NCBI GenBank assembly: GCA_018398575.1
Contig: JAGTXZ010000020.1
Span: 2,604,001 to 2,668,000, forward strand
Length of the DNA: 64,000 nt
From: Ampelomyces quisqualis
Taxonomy: Eukaryota > Ascomycota > Dothideomycetes > Pleosporales > Phaeosphaeriaceae
Reading direction: 5' to 3'
In this document: positions 11,901 to 21,002 of the stretch, one piece after another
Position numbering within the stretch: the first letter of the stretch is position 1
Layout: each line of letters starts with the position of its first letter
The notes under the pieces: generated by a model
Database searches by the model: none
The model's input: the letters and a program-made list of their open reading frames with translations, nothing else
What the model was told of the DNA's origin: nothing
Program-made: the position numbers and the translations under genes

Positions 11901-12804
11901 CATGGTTCGCAACGTATACTCCATGGGGTCTTTGGCTTCCTCTGGCCGTGGGAGATGCCACACCCGGCTCACTTCGTCATCCTCCTCCTCGAGCTCTGTA
12001 GTGAAGCCGAGACGCGTGAGGATCGAGTCACAGTCCCTGCCGAACGTCTTGAGAAACTTCTTGTTGAAGAGCGGAATGCGCGCTTTGCCCTTGACGGGAC
12101 TGAGGGAGTCTTGTAGATAGGTGTTGAGAAAGTCTGGCCCGTCGACTCTCCTGGCCATGACGGTGTCGGCACGCTCGCCAGCTAGTTGTTTTGCCGTCTC
12201 CCATCTCCGCCGCAGCAGCGCCTGGTTCGTCAAGGTCTCCACATCTTGGTCGGACAAATGGGGCGGTCTCATGTCAATGTGCACCGTAGCGGCGCATGGC
12301 GGCGCGGAACAGCGAAACGTGTACGCCCGGGGAGCGTGCCGCGATCCGAGTCCACTGCCTCCGTTTGCTGCCTGCTCTGCATGGGGCATGAAGTGGTGCA
12401 GGGGGTATTCGTCGTCTCCTTTGCTACAGACTCGACTCGGGGCGCCATCGCTGCGGAGGCGGACGACAACATCCACGTGCCACCGACACTGGGGGCAATA
12501 CGAGGCGATCCTGTGTACGCTGGGCTGGTCGGCTCCTGCAGTTGGGAGCAGCGACTGCTCGTCCTTGGTCACGAGCGCGTGTCTGCAGTTCCGGGCAGGC
12601 ACTGCTGGCACGTGAGGCTTGGAGGGGTCGTGTTCGGGGGGCGCGGTCGTGAGGAGGTTGCGGCCGGCTCGCTCTTCGTGTCTGGGGTCGTATGTGAGGA
12701 GATCTTGGAGCAGCCGTGGCGCTGTCTTGCCTGGAGGGGGGGCCTGTAGTCAGCAGAGCCCGCCAGTAAGCTCGCGGGGGGCGGGGGGGTGTACCTGGCG
12801 CCAT
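8967..12804 (-). CDS. UBP2: Ubiquitin-specific protease, Ubp2/USP25 type
   Basis: Four exons, 12804-12795, 12730-11223, 11156-10622 and 10576-8967, give 1220 residues, close to yeast Ubp2. The first exon is only 10 nt (Met-Ala-Pro plus one base) and leads into GKTAPRLLQDLLTYDPRH. Two Cys pairs (YCPQC and CSAPPC) lie in the N-terminal part. The catalytic USP domain has the Cys box GLRNIGNTCYLNSVLQFLF near residue 630 and the His box GGTKGGHYWIYIYDF near the C-terminus, followed by KYNDEHVT. A long Pro-rich and coiled-coil insertion separates the boxes. Ubp2 removes ubiquitin, preferring K63 chains, and works with Rsp5; that role is family knowledge. The 45 nt third intron keeps the frame open if retained, but splicing restores VAQKFIFELRTFF, the expected helix. 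Confidence 0.87.
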
Positions 12805-13214
12805 GGCCGCTGTGTATGTGTGCGGATGGGAGGGTCAGCGGCGAGTGGAGACACAGGGCAAGCAAGGGGAAGTGGTGGTGCAGGTCAAACGGCTGTCGAA
12901 CCGTAGGCGGCAACCAGTCGCGAAAGCGCCTGCCATGCGCAACGCCACATGATGTTCACGGGATGACGTTGGGGAGTTTAGATGCTTCTCGTCCGTAGTG
13001 CTCTGGAACACGGCCGCATTTCCGTGCAGTCGGCACATGTGCTCGACTTGACCGCTTGTCTGTCTCTGCCGCTGTCCACAACGTGCATCTATGCGGCCGA
13101 TGATGCAGGTGGCATGTTTGCGGGATAGCGTGCTTTGCGCGCCAAGCTCGTCGGAGCCAACCTCATCGACCACTGGGAGCCCTGGGCACGACATTGATGC
13201 CCGTTCCGCACGCC
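12805..13214. promoter_or_regulatory. Shared divergent promoter, UBP2 and complex I subunit
   Basis: A 410 bp region between two genes transcribed away from each other. Most of it is GC-rich with no conserved coding. No specific factor site is claimed. Confidence 0.45.
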
Positions 13215-13945
13215 ATGGCCGACCAGCAGGAAACCTTCCACCCGCAGGATGCGCTCGCCAATACCGCCAGCAGCTCGCTGCAGATGACGGTCGCCGGCGC
13301 CATATTCGCCGGCGTGCAGAACACCCTCCGGCAACAGAACGTCGGCGCCATGGGCATAATCACTCGGTCGGGAGGCATCATTGCGCTCTATGGTGCGTGC
13401 ATTTCTGGGCACCCGGCGATATACGGGGCGTGGCTAATGGAGTGCAGCCGCTACCGGGGCCGCATATCAGTTCACCAAGGACGCGACCAGCAACCTGAGA
13501 CAGAAGGACGACTGCTACAGCGAGGCCATTGCGGGATTTGTGGCGGGCACGGGTGTGGGCATCTACAGTAGGTATGCCAAGGCTGTGGCTGTGCGGTGTT
13601 AACGGGTGCTAGAACGAAGCCTTCCCTTTATGCTGGGTGCTGGCGCCGCCTTTTCCGTCGTCACAACCGCGTTCCGGTTCACCAGTGGGTTCACGGGACT
13701 GGGATCGGATAACCTGGATGACGAAGAGGTCGAGCGTAGAGAGGCTCAGAAGAAGATGCGCAGGCGGCCACTTTCCGAGACCATTGAGCAATTGGGCGAG
13801 GGACGAGGTAGGCATAATAGGAATGTAGTCGAGGCGTGTGCTGACAGTCATAGGAATCTACGCTCCGGGATACGAGGAGAGAAGGCGACAGCGCTTGATG
13901 GAGAAGTACGGTATTGACGTCAAGGCTGCGCAGGAGGTGAACTAG
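13215..13945 (+). CDS. NADH:ubiquinone oxidoreductase B14.7-type subunit (NUO-21.3b/NDUFA11)
   Basis: Exons 13215-13392, 13448-13567, 13613-13807 and 13854-13945 give 194 residues with all phases consistent. The N-terminal part (FHPQDALANTASSSLQ, QNVGAMGIITRSGG) and the two glycine-rich membrane segments resemble the Tim17/22-like fold of this subunit. The C-terminus is very characteristic: RRRPLSETIEQLGEGRG and then IYAPGYEERRRQRLMEKYG, spliced across the last intron. In Neurospora the homologue is the 21.3 kDa subunit in the membrane arm of complex I, in the mitochondrial inner membrane. An in-frame Met 21 nt upstream is possible, but 13215 has the better context (CGCCATGG). Confidence 0.88.
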
Positions 13946-14382
13946 ATTTGGAGCATGTCTTTGCATTGGGAAAGGGTTGGGATCAGAGTGAAGGGCTGAT
14001 ACGTCAGACTGTGTATACATATATCCTCTTGAGTGACAAACGACACTCTGCATTGTGCTCTGGTTCGAGTTTGGGGCGTCATGCAATTGACTGATTGTGA
14101 GCTCAAGCATAACATCACATCATGATTTCATACCACCCGTGAGTAAAGCAAGCATGTGGACTGCGATTGGCTGATTGACTGGATCGAAACCCCTTCCACG
14201 GAAGGCTGTGGGTGTTGCATGCATACGCAAGAGGAACGTTGCCATCACTTGATCCCAGGCGGCAGGGGCCATTGCGGGGTAGCTTCCGCGAATGAGGGAC
14301 CTCACGCATGCAACCTGTCACGCCTAGATGGTACATTCATGAAACGTGTCGTGGATTGCCAGCTATTCCCTTGACGCGCATT
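13946..14382. other. Intergenic between two co-directional genes
   Basis: Contains the 3' region of the complex I subunit gene and the promoter of the TBCC gene. No gene seen. Confidence 0.5.
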
Positions 14383-15533
14383 ATGAAAGCGTCGCAAGCG
14401 CAAAGCGAAGCCGACCTCAAAGAGCGCTTCTATCGCGACTTTCAAAATAAAGTCACCAGTAATGCTCGAAAACCTGCTTGGTCGTGAACTAAACTAACCA
14501 AACCAGCCCTGCAAGAGCAGATTGATAACCTTTATTCCACATCTGCAACTAGCAGCGAACGCAGCGATGCTATCGACCAGTGCCTAGCTGGTATCAATCG
14601 GCTGTCGCATGAAGTCAAAGACGCTTCGAGTTACATTCCGGCCCACGATCAGCGGTCATACAGTCAGGTATCGTTCAATTCGTTGGGTTTCTCCATCTCT
14701 GCTGACGTTTACAGGCGATCAAAGCACTCTCTGAGAAGCTGCAGACCACGCGCAACTCTTTCAATCCACCAAAGAAGTTTTCATTCAAGACGCGCAAGAC
14801 TGCGCCAGTGGCAGAGCCAAATCAGTCGCTAAAGTCAAGTGCACAAACTAACACAGCAGCACAACCATCTCAAAGTCTACCACCAAGAGAGGAAAAGAAT
14901 CTCCACCAGGCAGAGGAGGATGTCGCGGACCACATACCCGACGGCCCTGGCGTGCAAAGACCGTCGCTATCACATGCCACAAAAGTCACTATAACGAAAC
15001 ACACCGGTCTGCATCTTAGACTACCGCTCACAGCATCACACGCGACAAGCTCAGGCACAATTTCGAATCTGCAGCGCTGCATAATCGATCTCTCCGCTCC
15101 CACCGCTAGCGCGCCTTTCTCTGCGCTGTACCTGAAGAACATCAAGGACTCGCTAGTAATTTGCGGTCAAACCGCGGGCGCAGTACACATTACCGATGTC
15201 GAGAACAGCGTGCTGGTCGTTTCATGTCGTCAGTTTCGCATGCACGGTTCGAAGAAGGTGGATGTGAATTTGCATTCTGCGAGTCGGCCGATCATTGAGG
15301 ACTGCGAGGGTATTCGGTTTGCGCCCATGCCGCGCGCGTTGTCAAGTTTGACAATGGCGCAGTCAGCCAACCACTGGGATCAGATTGACGATTTCAAGTG
15401 GTTGAAGGCTGAAGCAAGTCCGAATTTCAGTCTACTTGATGAGTCTCGGCGGATCAAGGAGGAGGTGTGGAAGGAGAAGGTGTTAGAGAGCGAGGACTTG
15501 GAAGAAGTACTACGGGTCGTGGGCATAAGATGA
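14383..15533 (+). CDS. TBCC: Tubulin-binding cofactor C
   Basis: Exons 14383-14458, 14507-14667 and 14715-15533 give 351 residues. The N-terminal 90 residues (FYRDFQNKV, LSHEVKDASSYIPAHDQRSY, IKALSEKLQTTRNSF) form the helical spectrin-like domain of cofactor C with the conserved PPKKFSFKTRK stretch. A Gln/Ser linker follows. The C-terminal C-CAP/beta-helix domain shows ISNLQRCIIDLS, LYLKNIKDSLVICGQTAGAVHI and VLVVSCRQFRMHGSKKVDVNLH. The Arg in CRQFRMH corresponds to the arginine finger region that, in RP2 and TBCC, stimulates GTP hydrolysis by tubulin. The protein helps fold alpha/beta-tubulin heterodimers in the cytoplasm. Confidence 0.88.
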
Positions 15534-16042
15534 ATTTCAACGCATTATAAGAGTATATAGTGATGAAACATAGTCGCAGCTGTCTGCATCGTCTCTGCCC
15601 GTAAACTTATTTGTTGACCTCTTTTCAGCGCACACGGCGAATCAGACGGCAAAAATAAGGGGTAATGAGTTTTCCAAAAACAAACAAAATAAATCAACTA
15701 CATCCATACTCATAAATTAGTACATCTGTGATACTAAATGCACCCTTGCAATATCCTGTCACGCCCCTCATCCCATATGCGTACCCGTCCAGCATCCAGC
15801 CAGCACAAGCGATCCATGCCCAAACCCGTCAACAATTTCCCGCCCCCAACCCCCCACTTTCAGACCTCATTCAATTCGCTAAGCGTGCCTGCTTTCATGC
15901 TAGATGCCTGACCCCGCATGACGTGCCCACACAACCAGATTATCGCAGTGCGAAATTCCTTTTTGTTGCTAGAAATATAAGATAGAAAATTTTGCGTACA
16001 GTCATCAAACCAAACCATCGGCTGGCTTATGTCAGCTGTTTA
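15534..16042. other. 3' region of TBCC and upstream flank of the tRNA gene
   Basis: AT-rich with A-runs near 15680-15720 and no supported gene. RNA polymerase III needs only internal boxes, so no upstream tRNA promoter is claimed. Confidence 0.45.
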
Positions 16043-16049
16043 TCTTCGA

Positions 16050-16060
16050 TGGTCTAGTGG
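16050..16060 (+). promoter_or_regulatory. RNA polymerase III A box
   Basis: TGGTCTAGTGG matches the internal A-box consensus for TFIIIC and lies at tRNA positions 8 onward. Confidence 0.7.
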
Positions 16061-16079
16061 TCATGATTTCCGCTTGTCA

Positions 16080-16094
16080 AGTTCGCTTAACAAG
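16080..16094 (+). other. 15 nt tRNA intron at position 37/38
   Basis: The insert sits directly after the base 3' of the anticodon, the canonical place for eukaryotic nuclear tRNA introns. Leaving it out gives the loop TTGTCAC, as in other tRNA-Asp. Bases 16071-16081 can pair with 16086-16096 (one C-A mismatch) closing a TTCG loop, so the intron covers the anticodon. The exact cut could shift by a base. Confidence 0.65.
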
Positions 16095-16107
16095 CGCGGG
16101 AGACCGG

Positions 16108-16160
16108 GTAAGATTACACTTCGCCTGCCTCGGACGATCAACTAGCTAACAGTGAAGAAG
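16108..16160 (+). other. 53 nt spliceosomal-type intron inside the tRNA T-stem
   Basis: The insert begins GTAAGA, contains GCTAAC at 16145-16150, and ends AAG at 16158-16160. These signals and the size match the pre-mRNA introns elsewhere in this window (45-66 nt, CTAAC branch). It splits the 5' strand of the T-stem into CGG and GG; joining them gives CGGGG, the exact complement of CCCCG. Sliding the borders through the G-run loses GT-AG, so only this placement gives both GT-AG ends and a whole stem. Splicing is not demonstrated. Confidence 0.65.
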
Positions 16161-16171
16161 GGTTCGATTCC
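16161..16171 (+). promoter_or_regulatory. RNA polymerase III B box
   Basis: GGTTCGATTCC is a perfect B box, retained whole directly after the 53 nt insert. The A-B distance is lengthened to about 100 nt, which TFIIIC is known to tolerate. Confidence 0.75.
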
Positions 16172-16193
16172 CCGTCGGAGAGACAAGATTTCA

Positions 16194-16199
16194 TTTTTT
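16194..16199 (+). terminator. RNA polymerase III terminator
   Basis: A run of six T residues 12 nt after the tRNA 3' end, a typical Pol III stop. Confidence 0.7.
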
Positions 16200-18119
16200 G
16201 CATTTTGGCAGGTAGGATCCTGATGGCTCCTCAACTTCCTCCTCCTGAGGATCGTGGATGATATTATGGTGCATTTTTTGTTGGCGTGATGAAAGTGGGT
16301 GTTGGCGAAGCTTGTAAAGTAATAGATGTGCGCAGTAGTAAGATTATGTGTTATTCAGCGCTGTTGTGACGTTGTTGCATTCATTAAGTATCGTAGAGTC
16401 CGCCTAATCCCGAGGGCATCGTCTACATTTTTCTTGTAGAAATATTCCATGCTGACGTTACTAGACATCTAGAACTTCGAGGGTATGCAATCTTTTGTTT
16501 TAAAGCAATTATCTGAAGCCTGGCGCGTTTTGGCAAGACGTAGCTGCCTTTCACTTTGCACTTTAGTCTTTACCCCTTCTATTACCTCTTATCACGCTTA
16601 AAAAAGGGCCGAGAAAGCACGAGATACTTTTGGGAAGTTTCGGCGATCTTTCGCATCGGGTCCCTGCAGCAAGAAGAGCATAGATTTAGCATCTCCTCCA
16701 CGTCTGATAGTAGCATCCGACGCACTTCAGGGACTTTTTTGTATATCGATTACAATCATTGCAATTGTTTCGTAGTTTTCTGGTACCTATGTCGCTTATG
16801 CTTCAACACACGTAGATAAATGTTCCTATTCAGCGTATTCTTCAAGTCGGACATGGGCTACCACATAGTGCGGCAATCCTAGAGATATTTAACAGATATA
16901 GCAACAGCATCAGTATACACCAGGCTACTCTATTGCATGTCAAACAAAGACGTACAAATCTAGAAACACTGTGTTGAAGCACCTGCACAGGCAACATAAT
17001 TGGAAGAGATGGAGGTCGGGTCAGAACTCTAATCAAACCTGTGGAGGCTGCACAGCATGTCGGACGTCCGTCATCATCTGCTTGATGAGGATGATGATAT
17101 GACGAAGACTATACTGTTGATTACTGAGATCAAGTAAAGTACACGACGCGATCTCAGCGACAGTGAACTCGCCGATTGTATCAAGCGACCCACCACTCAC
17201 ATGCTCGTTCGTGCGATCAGGAAAGAACAGGCCGCACGATAGCTGTCTGTGGTCAAACGGATTGCGATATATTGTGATCTTGATCGGGTTTTCGGTCTTT
17301 CTTTCTTCTGTCTTGCTTGGACCAAGACATTTGTTTGTTCTTCCCCTAAGAAGAGTAGCATTATCCTACAACTCTGTACAAAACTTGGCTGTTTCTTACA
17401 GTCCTCTCGCACCTACTCACGTCACCTACTCGTGTTCCGAACTTCTTCACTGCTTCTTAACCTTCACCGCTCCTCATGGATAGTAAGGATAGGAGTCGCG
17501 TCTTGACAACAGATGCGTTCAGAAGGAAGAATTTTACCCATCGCACGGTCTGGTATGCAGAACAACATGTCGATTTCGCCATACTTCTCGCCGCCGCCCA
17601 CCCGCTGGTACACTATTACAGCCATCTCACTTGTTTCCTTTATCCTAAGATCAGCAAAGATATGCTAGCTCCTTGCGCATCATACAACTCGAGAATTCGT
17701 GTCTACCTTCTCAAGACGCCAAGTCTACCGCCGACTCCCACTCAAGCTTTGCTCAGTCACACTCACCTTCCCTCTTCCCAGTCCATTTTTGCTTCATTTT
17801 CAATACAAGACGCACTGCAATAATGCGAAACATGGAAATTTTTAACGTAAATTGTTCGCCATAGCCTATAAGTCGCCCATGCCAAAACGTGAACAGTAAA
17901 GGCCTGTTCCTTCTTAGAGATCCAAGTTGTGGCCTGTTCTATATTGTTCACGTCACAAGCAGTTCCAAGATGCGGTAAAGCGAATCAGAGGCATATGCAG
18001 AAAATGGCATTGCGGGAGTTACGAAATTGGATTATGTGACAATACGGCCCCCAGAAGTCTACAAGCTATAGATCTTCAAGGTACAGCCAAACTACCACCC
18101 TTCCACTTCTCAAGATCCT
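16200..18119. other. 1.9 kb without a supported gene
   Basis: Short frames on both strands lack domains or consistent splicing. The composition is more AT-rich than in the flanking gene blocks. No repeat or transposon ends were recognised. Confidence 0.5.
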
Positions 18120-18407
18120 CTAATACACAGCTGCAGCAAAATACGCTCGGTTCTTCAACTCCACATTCCTCTCGCCTTCCTTTCCCTTTCCCTTGGCCGC
18201 ATCTTTGAAGTACCCAACCGCGCGTGGCAACGCCTCGGTATGGCTAGCCCCATTGCCACTTACGATGCTATCAACAATATCCGCGACATCGCAATTGAAG
18301 CGCTCTTTGAAGTCGTGATTAGCAGCATTTAAAGAATGATCGTGCTTCCCGAGAACGTATCCGAAGATTTCGAGTTCGGTCAAGGGCGTCGAGGAGATTG
18401 GATTCAT
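18120..18407 (-). CDS. Possible small protein of unknown function
   Basis: A 95-residue frame starts at MNPISSTPLTELEIFGYVLG and ends in LKNRAYFAAAVY. The mix of charged and hydrophobic residues looks coding, with a Lys/Gly/Glu-rich stretch near the end. A 5' exon may exist: a frame at 18597 downward beginning MTRQQLVFSRPFTII has a GTATTT donor that could join in phase to the TATTGG at about 18418. I recognise no family. It may be a real small gene or a remnant within this gene-poor island. Confidence 0.3.
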   Translation of the reverse strand: MNPISSTPLTELEIFGYVLGKHDHSLNAANHDFKERFNCDVADIVDSIVSGNGASHTEALPRAVGYFKDAAKGKGKEGERNVELKNRAYFAAAVY

Positions 18408-18614
18408 AGCTGTGCGGAAGACCAATACTGCTCACAGGTCTTGAATCATGGCAAGCATGAATGTAGTAGGGGACATGACGTAATAATCTCGCAAGTGTTT
18501 GGCAAATAGGACGTACTGCTCCCATGGGAACGACGATGGAAATACCTTTACAGATTATGGTGAAAGGTCTTGAGAAGACAAGCTGCTGTCGAGTCATTGA
18601 AAGGGGAAAGATTG

Positions 18615-19129
18615 AGCTATATTCCGTCTGCGAAGGACACGCTCATGACATGGTAGTTGTTCTTACTGTACCAACGCAATGCGCGGTTGAAACTCTTTCG
18701 GTCGTTAGTCAACACAAAATGGTCTTGCTGTTCGCGCTTACAAAACAAGCTGTCGCCAATACCCTTTGAAGCCTGGGCCTATTGAATGGTTTCTTCGAGT
18801 ACACGCTGAACTACTGCTAATTTGAATTCAAGGGCATCCGTGCGTGGTGCCACACCCCTATCAACAAGCTGTTCAGAGTGAGTATTGACTGGGCCGACTT
18901 GGATGTGTAACTGTCTTGCTTCGACTTGGGCAGCTCAATCGTCCCTCGGAAACAGTGGTACGACTTTCAGAGTCTTGCAAGGCTTGGTCGGCTTATGTGC
19001 CTCGATAGAGGGAAGACACTCGAGCACGGTAGACTGGAACGTCTATATTTTCCAGCCTTGTTGCTCGTACATGCGGAGGAACTGTCGAACTTTCCTATAG
19101 TCGGCAAGGCTGAGTCTAACTCGGCGTGA
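18615..19129 (+). pseudogene. Decayed gene related to fungal F-box/LRR-like proteins
   Basis: The stretch reads as coding but is broken. It opens with SYIPSAKDTLM and is stopped by TAG at 18654-18656. After a frame change near 18780 it continues through NGFFEYTLNYC, a TAA at 18818-18820, WCHTPINKLFRVSIDWADLDV and a TAA at 18908-18910. A last open stretch from IVPRKQWYDFQSLARLGRL to the stop at 19127-19129 follows. The wording (IPFEAWAY, WADLD, a C-terminal LYFPALLLVHAEEL) recalls the C-terminal part of large fungal families of F-box or leucine-rich-repeat-like proteins. The family name is a guess; that it is a broken reading frame is visible. Confidence 0.5.
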
Positions 19130-20046
19130 GCCTGTTCTCCGTATACATCAAAGTCGAAAAGTCCGAATGGTCCCCAAGGAAAAGCCAGAGGTCGATGTGT
19201 TTAGCACGAAGAGGCACCTGTTGTATAGGGTCAGTGTCTTCCAGAGTGGACGTATGTATAGACGTTCTGGTTTCATGCGTTGACTATAGTGGGAGTCTAC
19301 GAAGATGAGCAGATGCCTGACTTCACGATATACTGCTTTCTGGCGCATACGAGCGAAAACCACAGGGGTACTATGCAATGACAAGTTGAGTCAACTTAAA
19401 TAACGTCAGATCATAGCTGACGCGAATCCGCTTTCAAACCCGAAACGTTTTCGCTGTATGCGCAGGAAGCAGTGCATAGTCTTTTTAAGCGACTTGGATG
19501 AGAAAAGAGGTAGACAGGGAGCCAGTTTATATGTTCTCAATGTATTGCTGGCTTTGGACAACCAGAATGGCGAATTGTATACGGCACCGGTACTGTGCGA
19601 AGAGCGCACTAACACGTGCACGGTGCCGTCCAGGTTGATGATTGATCACGGCCCAGAGTCGCTCCGTCGACATCTGCTCGTGGAGTAGACTGCATGGGTA
19701 GCCCCACCTGGAGCGCAAAGAATTATGACGTAATTTCCCGTAAAAGAATAAAGTTTACGTGTGTACAGGTCGGGTAGATGCATTTTCGTAAACCGCGAGC
19801 CTCGTCGCATGAGCAAATATACGTCGAATTCGATCAAGCGCTTTGATTGGCCGGGTAGCTCTGCGTTAAACCTGTCAGCCTCGTACAGAATAGTCGACCC
19901 GTGGATGAGGCGCCGTTCCGTAGCGAGGAACATGCGCGTGGGATGCGGCTGTTTCGTTTGCTGCTACATCACATCTCGGTGCAGCACTACACCAGACTGA
20001 CACGGGGAGGCGTGGATCATGTATCGAACAGTTCCTTCTTGGTATC
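19130..20046. other. 0.9 kb without a supported gene
   Basis: No domain or splice-consistent frame seen. The right end is the 3' region of the ClpP gene. Confidence 0.5.
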
Positions 20047-20851
20047 TTATTTGTCTTGGTCCTCCTTCTCCGGAGCGACTCTCTTCTCCATGATTTTGTC
20101 TACGATGCCAAACTCTACAGCTTCCTCAGCATCCATGTAGTAGTCTCTTTCCATGTACTTCTCAATCTCGTCCAAAGTCCTCTTCTTTGTGAGATGCGTC
20201 TGGTAGATCCTGTTCAGCTTGTCCCGTATCCTCAAGATCTCCTTGGCGTGATCCGCAATATCGCTGGCCTTGCCCCGGTAACCACCGCTGGGCTGGTGTA
20301 TCATGACTCGTGCGTGCGGCAGGATGTATCGCTGGCCTGGCTCGCCGCCCGCAAGGAGCAACGAGCCCATGGACGCAGCCATGCCCATGCATGTTGTGCT
20401 GACTGGGCTTCGAATGTAGTTCATGGTATCGTATATAGCCAGGCCTGCGCTCACGCTACCGCCAGGCGAATTGATGTACATGGAAATGGGCTTTTCGGGG
20501 TTCTCAGCCTCGAGGAACAGTAGTTGCGCGATGACCGTGGCCGACATGGTGTCTTCAACTTCCCCATTCAAGGTGATGATGCGCTCTTGCAGGAGGCGAG
20601 AGAAGATGTCGGAGGTTTTGTAGCTTCCTCCCTATCAAGTCAGCCTCTGGACGTGTTGATGAAGCAGCTCCACCCACAATCGATTCAGTCACGAAAGGAA
20701 TCGGGCTGAATGCGCGAGGTGCCTGGCGTTGCGACTGCGGCTGTGGATATGGCGCGCCGAAGCCAAAACGGCCTGAGATCGACCGGGTGCCGTTCTTGGT
20801 TGTAGTGTTGATTGCAGACGGCCTTGCGCCGCGCCGTAATATTGTCGCCAT
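20047..20851 (-). CDS. CLPP: Mitochondrial Clp protease proteolytic subunit ClpP
   Basis: Exons 20851-20678 and 20631-20047 give 252 residues. The 46 nt intron (GTGGGT donor, GCTGAC branch, ATAG acceptor) must be removed to link PFVTESI to GGSYKTSDIFSRLLQERI, the standard ClpP N-terminus. The first 45 residues are Arg/Ser/Gln-rich without acidic residues and look like a mitochondrial presequence. The catalytic Ser lies in GMAASMGSLLLAGG, the His in RVMIHQPSGG and the Asp in the helix near the end of the fold. ClpP forms a tetradecameric chamber in the matrix that works with ClpX. Yeast lacks it, but many filamentous fungi keep it. Confidence 0.93.
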
Positions 20852-21002
20852 GATGAGTGTGCTGGGAAGGGAAGCCGGTGCTGTGGTCGTGCGAACTCTC
20901 ATGACATGAGCCGTTGCCAAGACGGAGGTCCGATCATGTCGAAACGACCCCACCTGTCTACCTTCAACCACTTCCAACCTTCTGTCGTCACACCCTGCGC
21001 TG
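20852..21002. promoter_or_regulatory. 151 bp divergent promoter of two mitochondrial-protein genes
   Basis: The start codons of ClpP (minus) and of the unknown presequence-bearing protein (plus) are only 151 bp apart, so both must be controlled from this stretch or from within each other's 5' regions. No named motif is claimed. Confidence 0.55.

Larger units (their letters stand above)
16043..16182 (+). tRNA. tRNA-Asp(GTC) with two insertions
   Basis: The acceptor stem pairs TCTTCGA (16043-16049) with TCGGAGA (16175-16181), 7 bp with one G-U. The D-arm is 16052-16067. The anticodon stem TCCGC (16069-16073) pairs with GCGGG (16096-16100), and the anticodon GTC is at 16076-16078. The variable loop is AGAC (16101-16104). 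The T-loop TTCGATT (16163-16169) is followed by CCCCG (16170-16174). Between these parts lie a 15 nt insert at position 37/38 (16080-16094) and a 53 nt insert in the T-stem (16108-16160). Removing both leaves 72 nt, a normal tRNA-Asp length, with a perfect CGGGG/CCCCG T-stem. It is either a functional gene needing two kinds of splicing or a disrupted copy. Confidence 0.8.

Noticed and set aside
16043..16182. Reading the locus as a tRNA pseudogene disrupted by random DNA
   Set aside because: The insert restores the exact T-stem when removed at GT-AG borders, has a branch-like CTAAC, and all other tRNA stems, both promoter boxes and the T-run terminator are intact. Loss of function is still possible.
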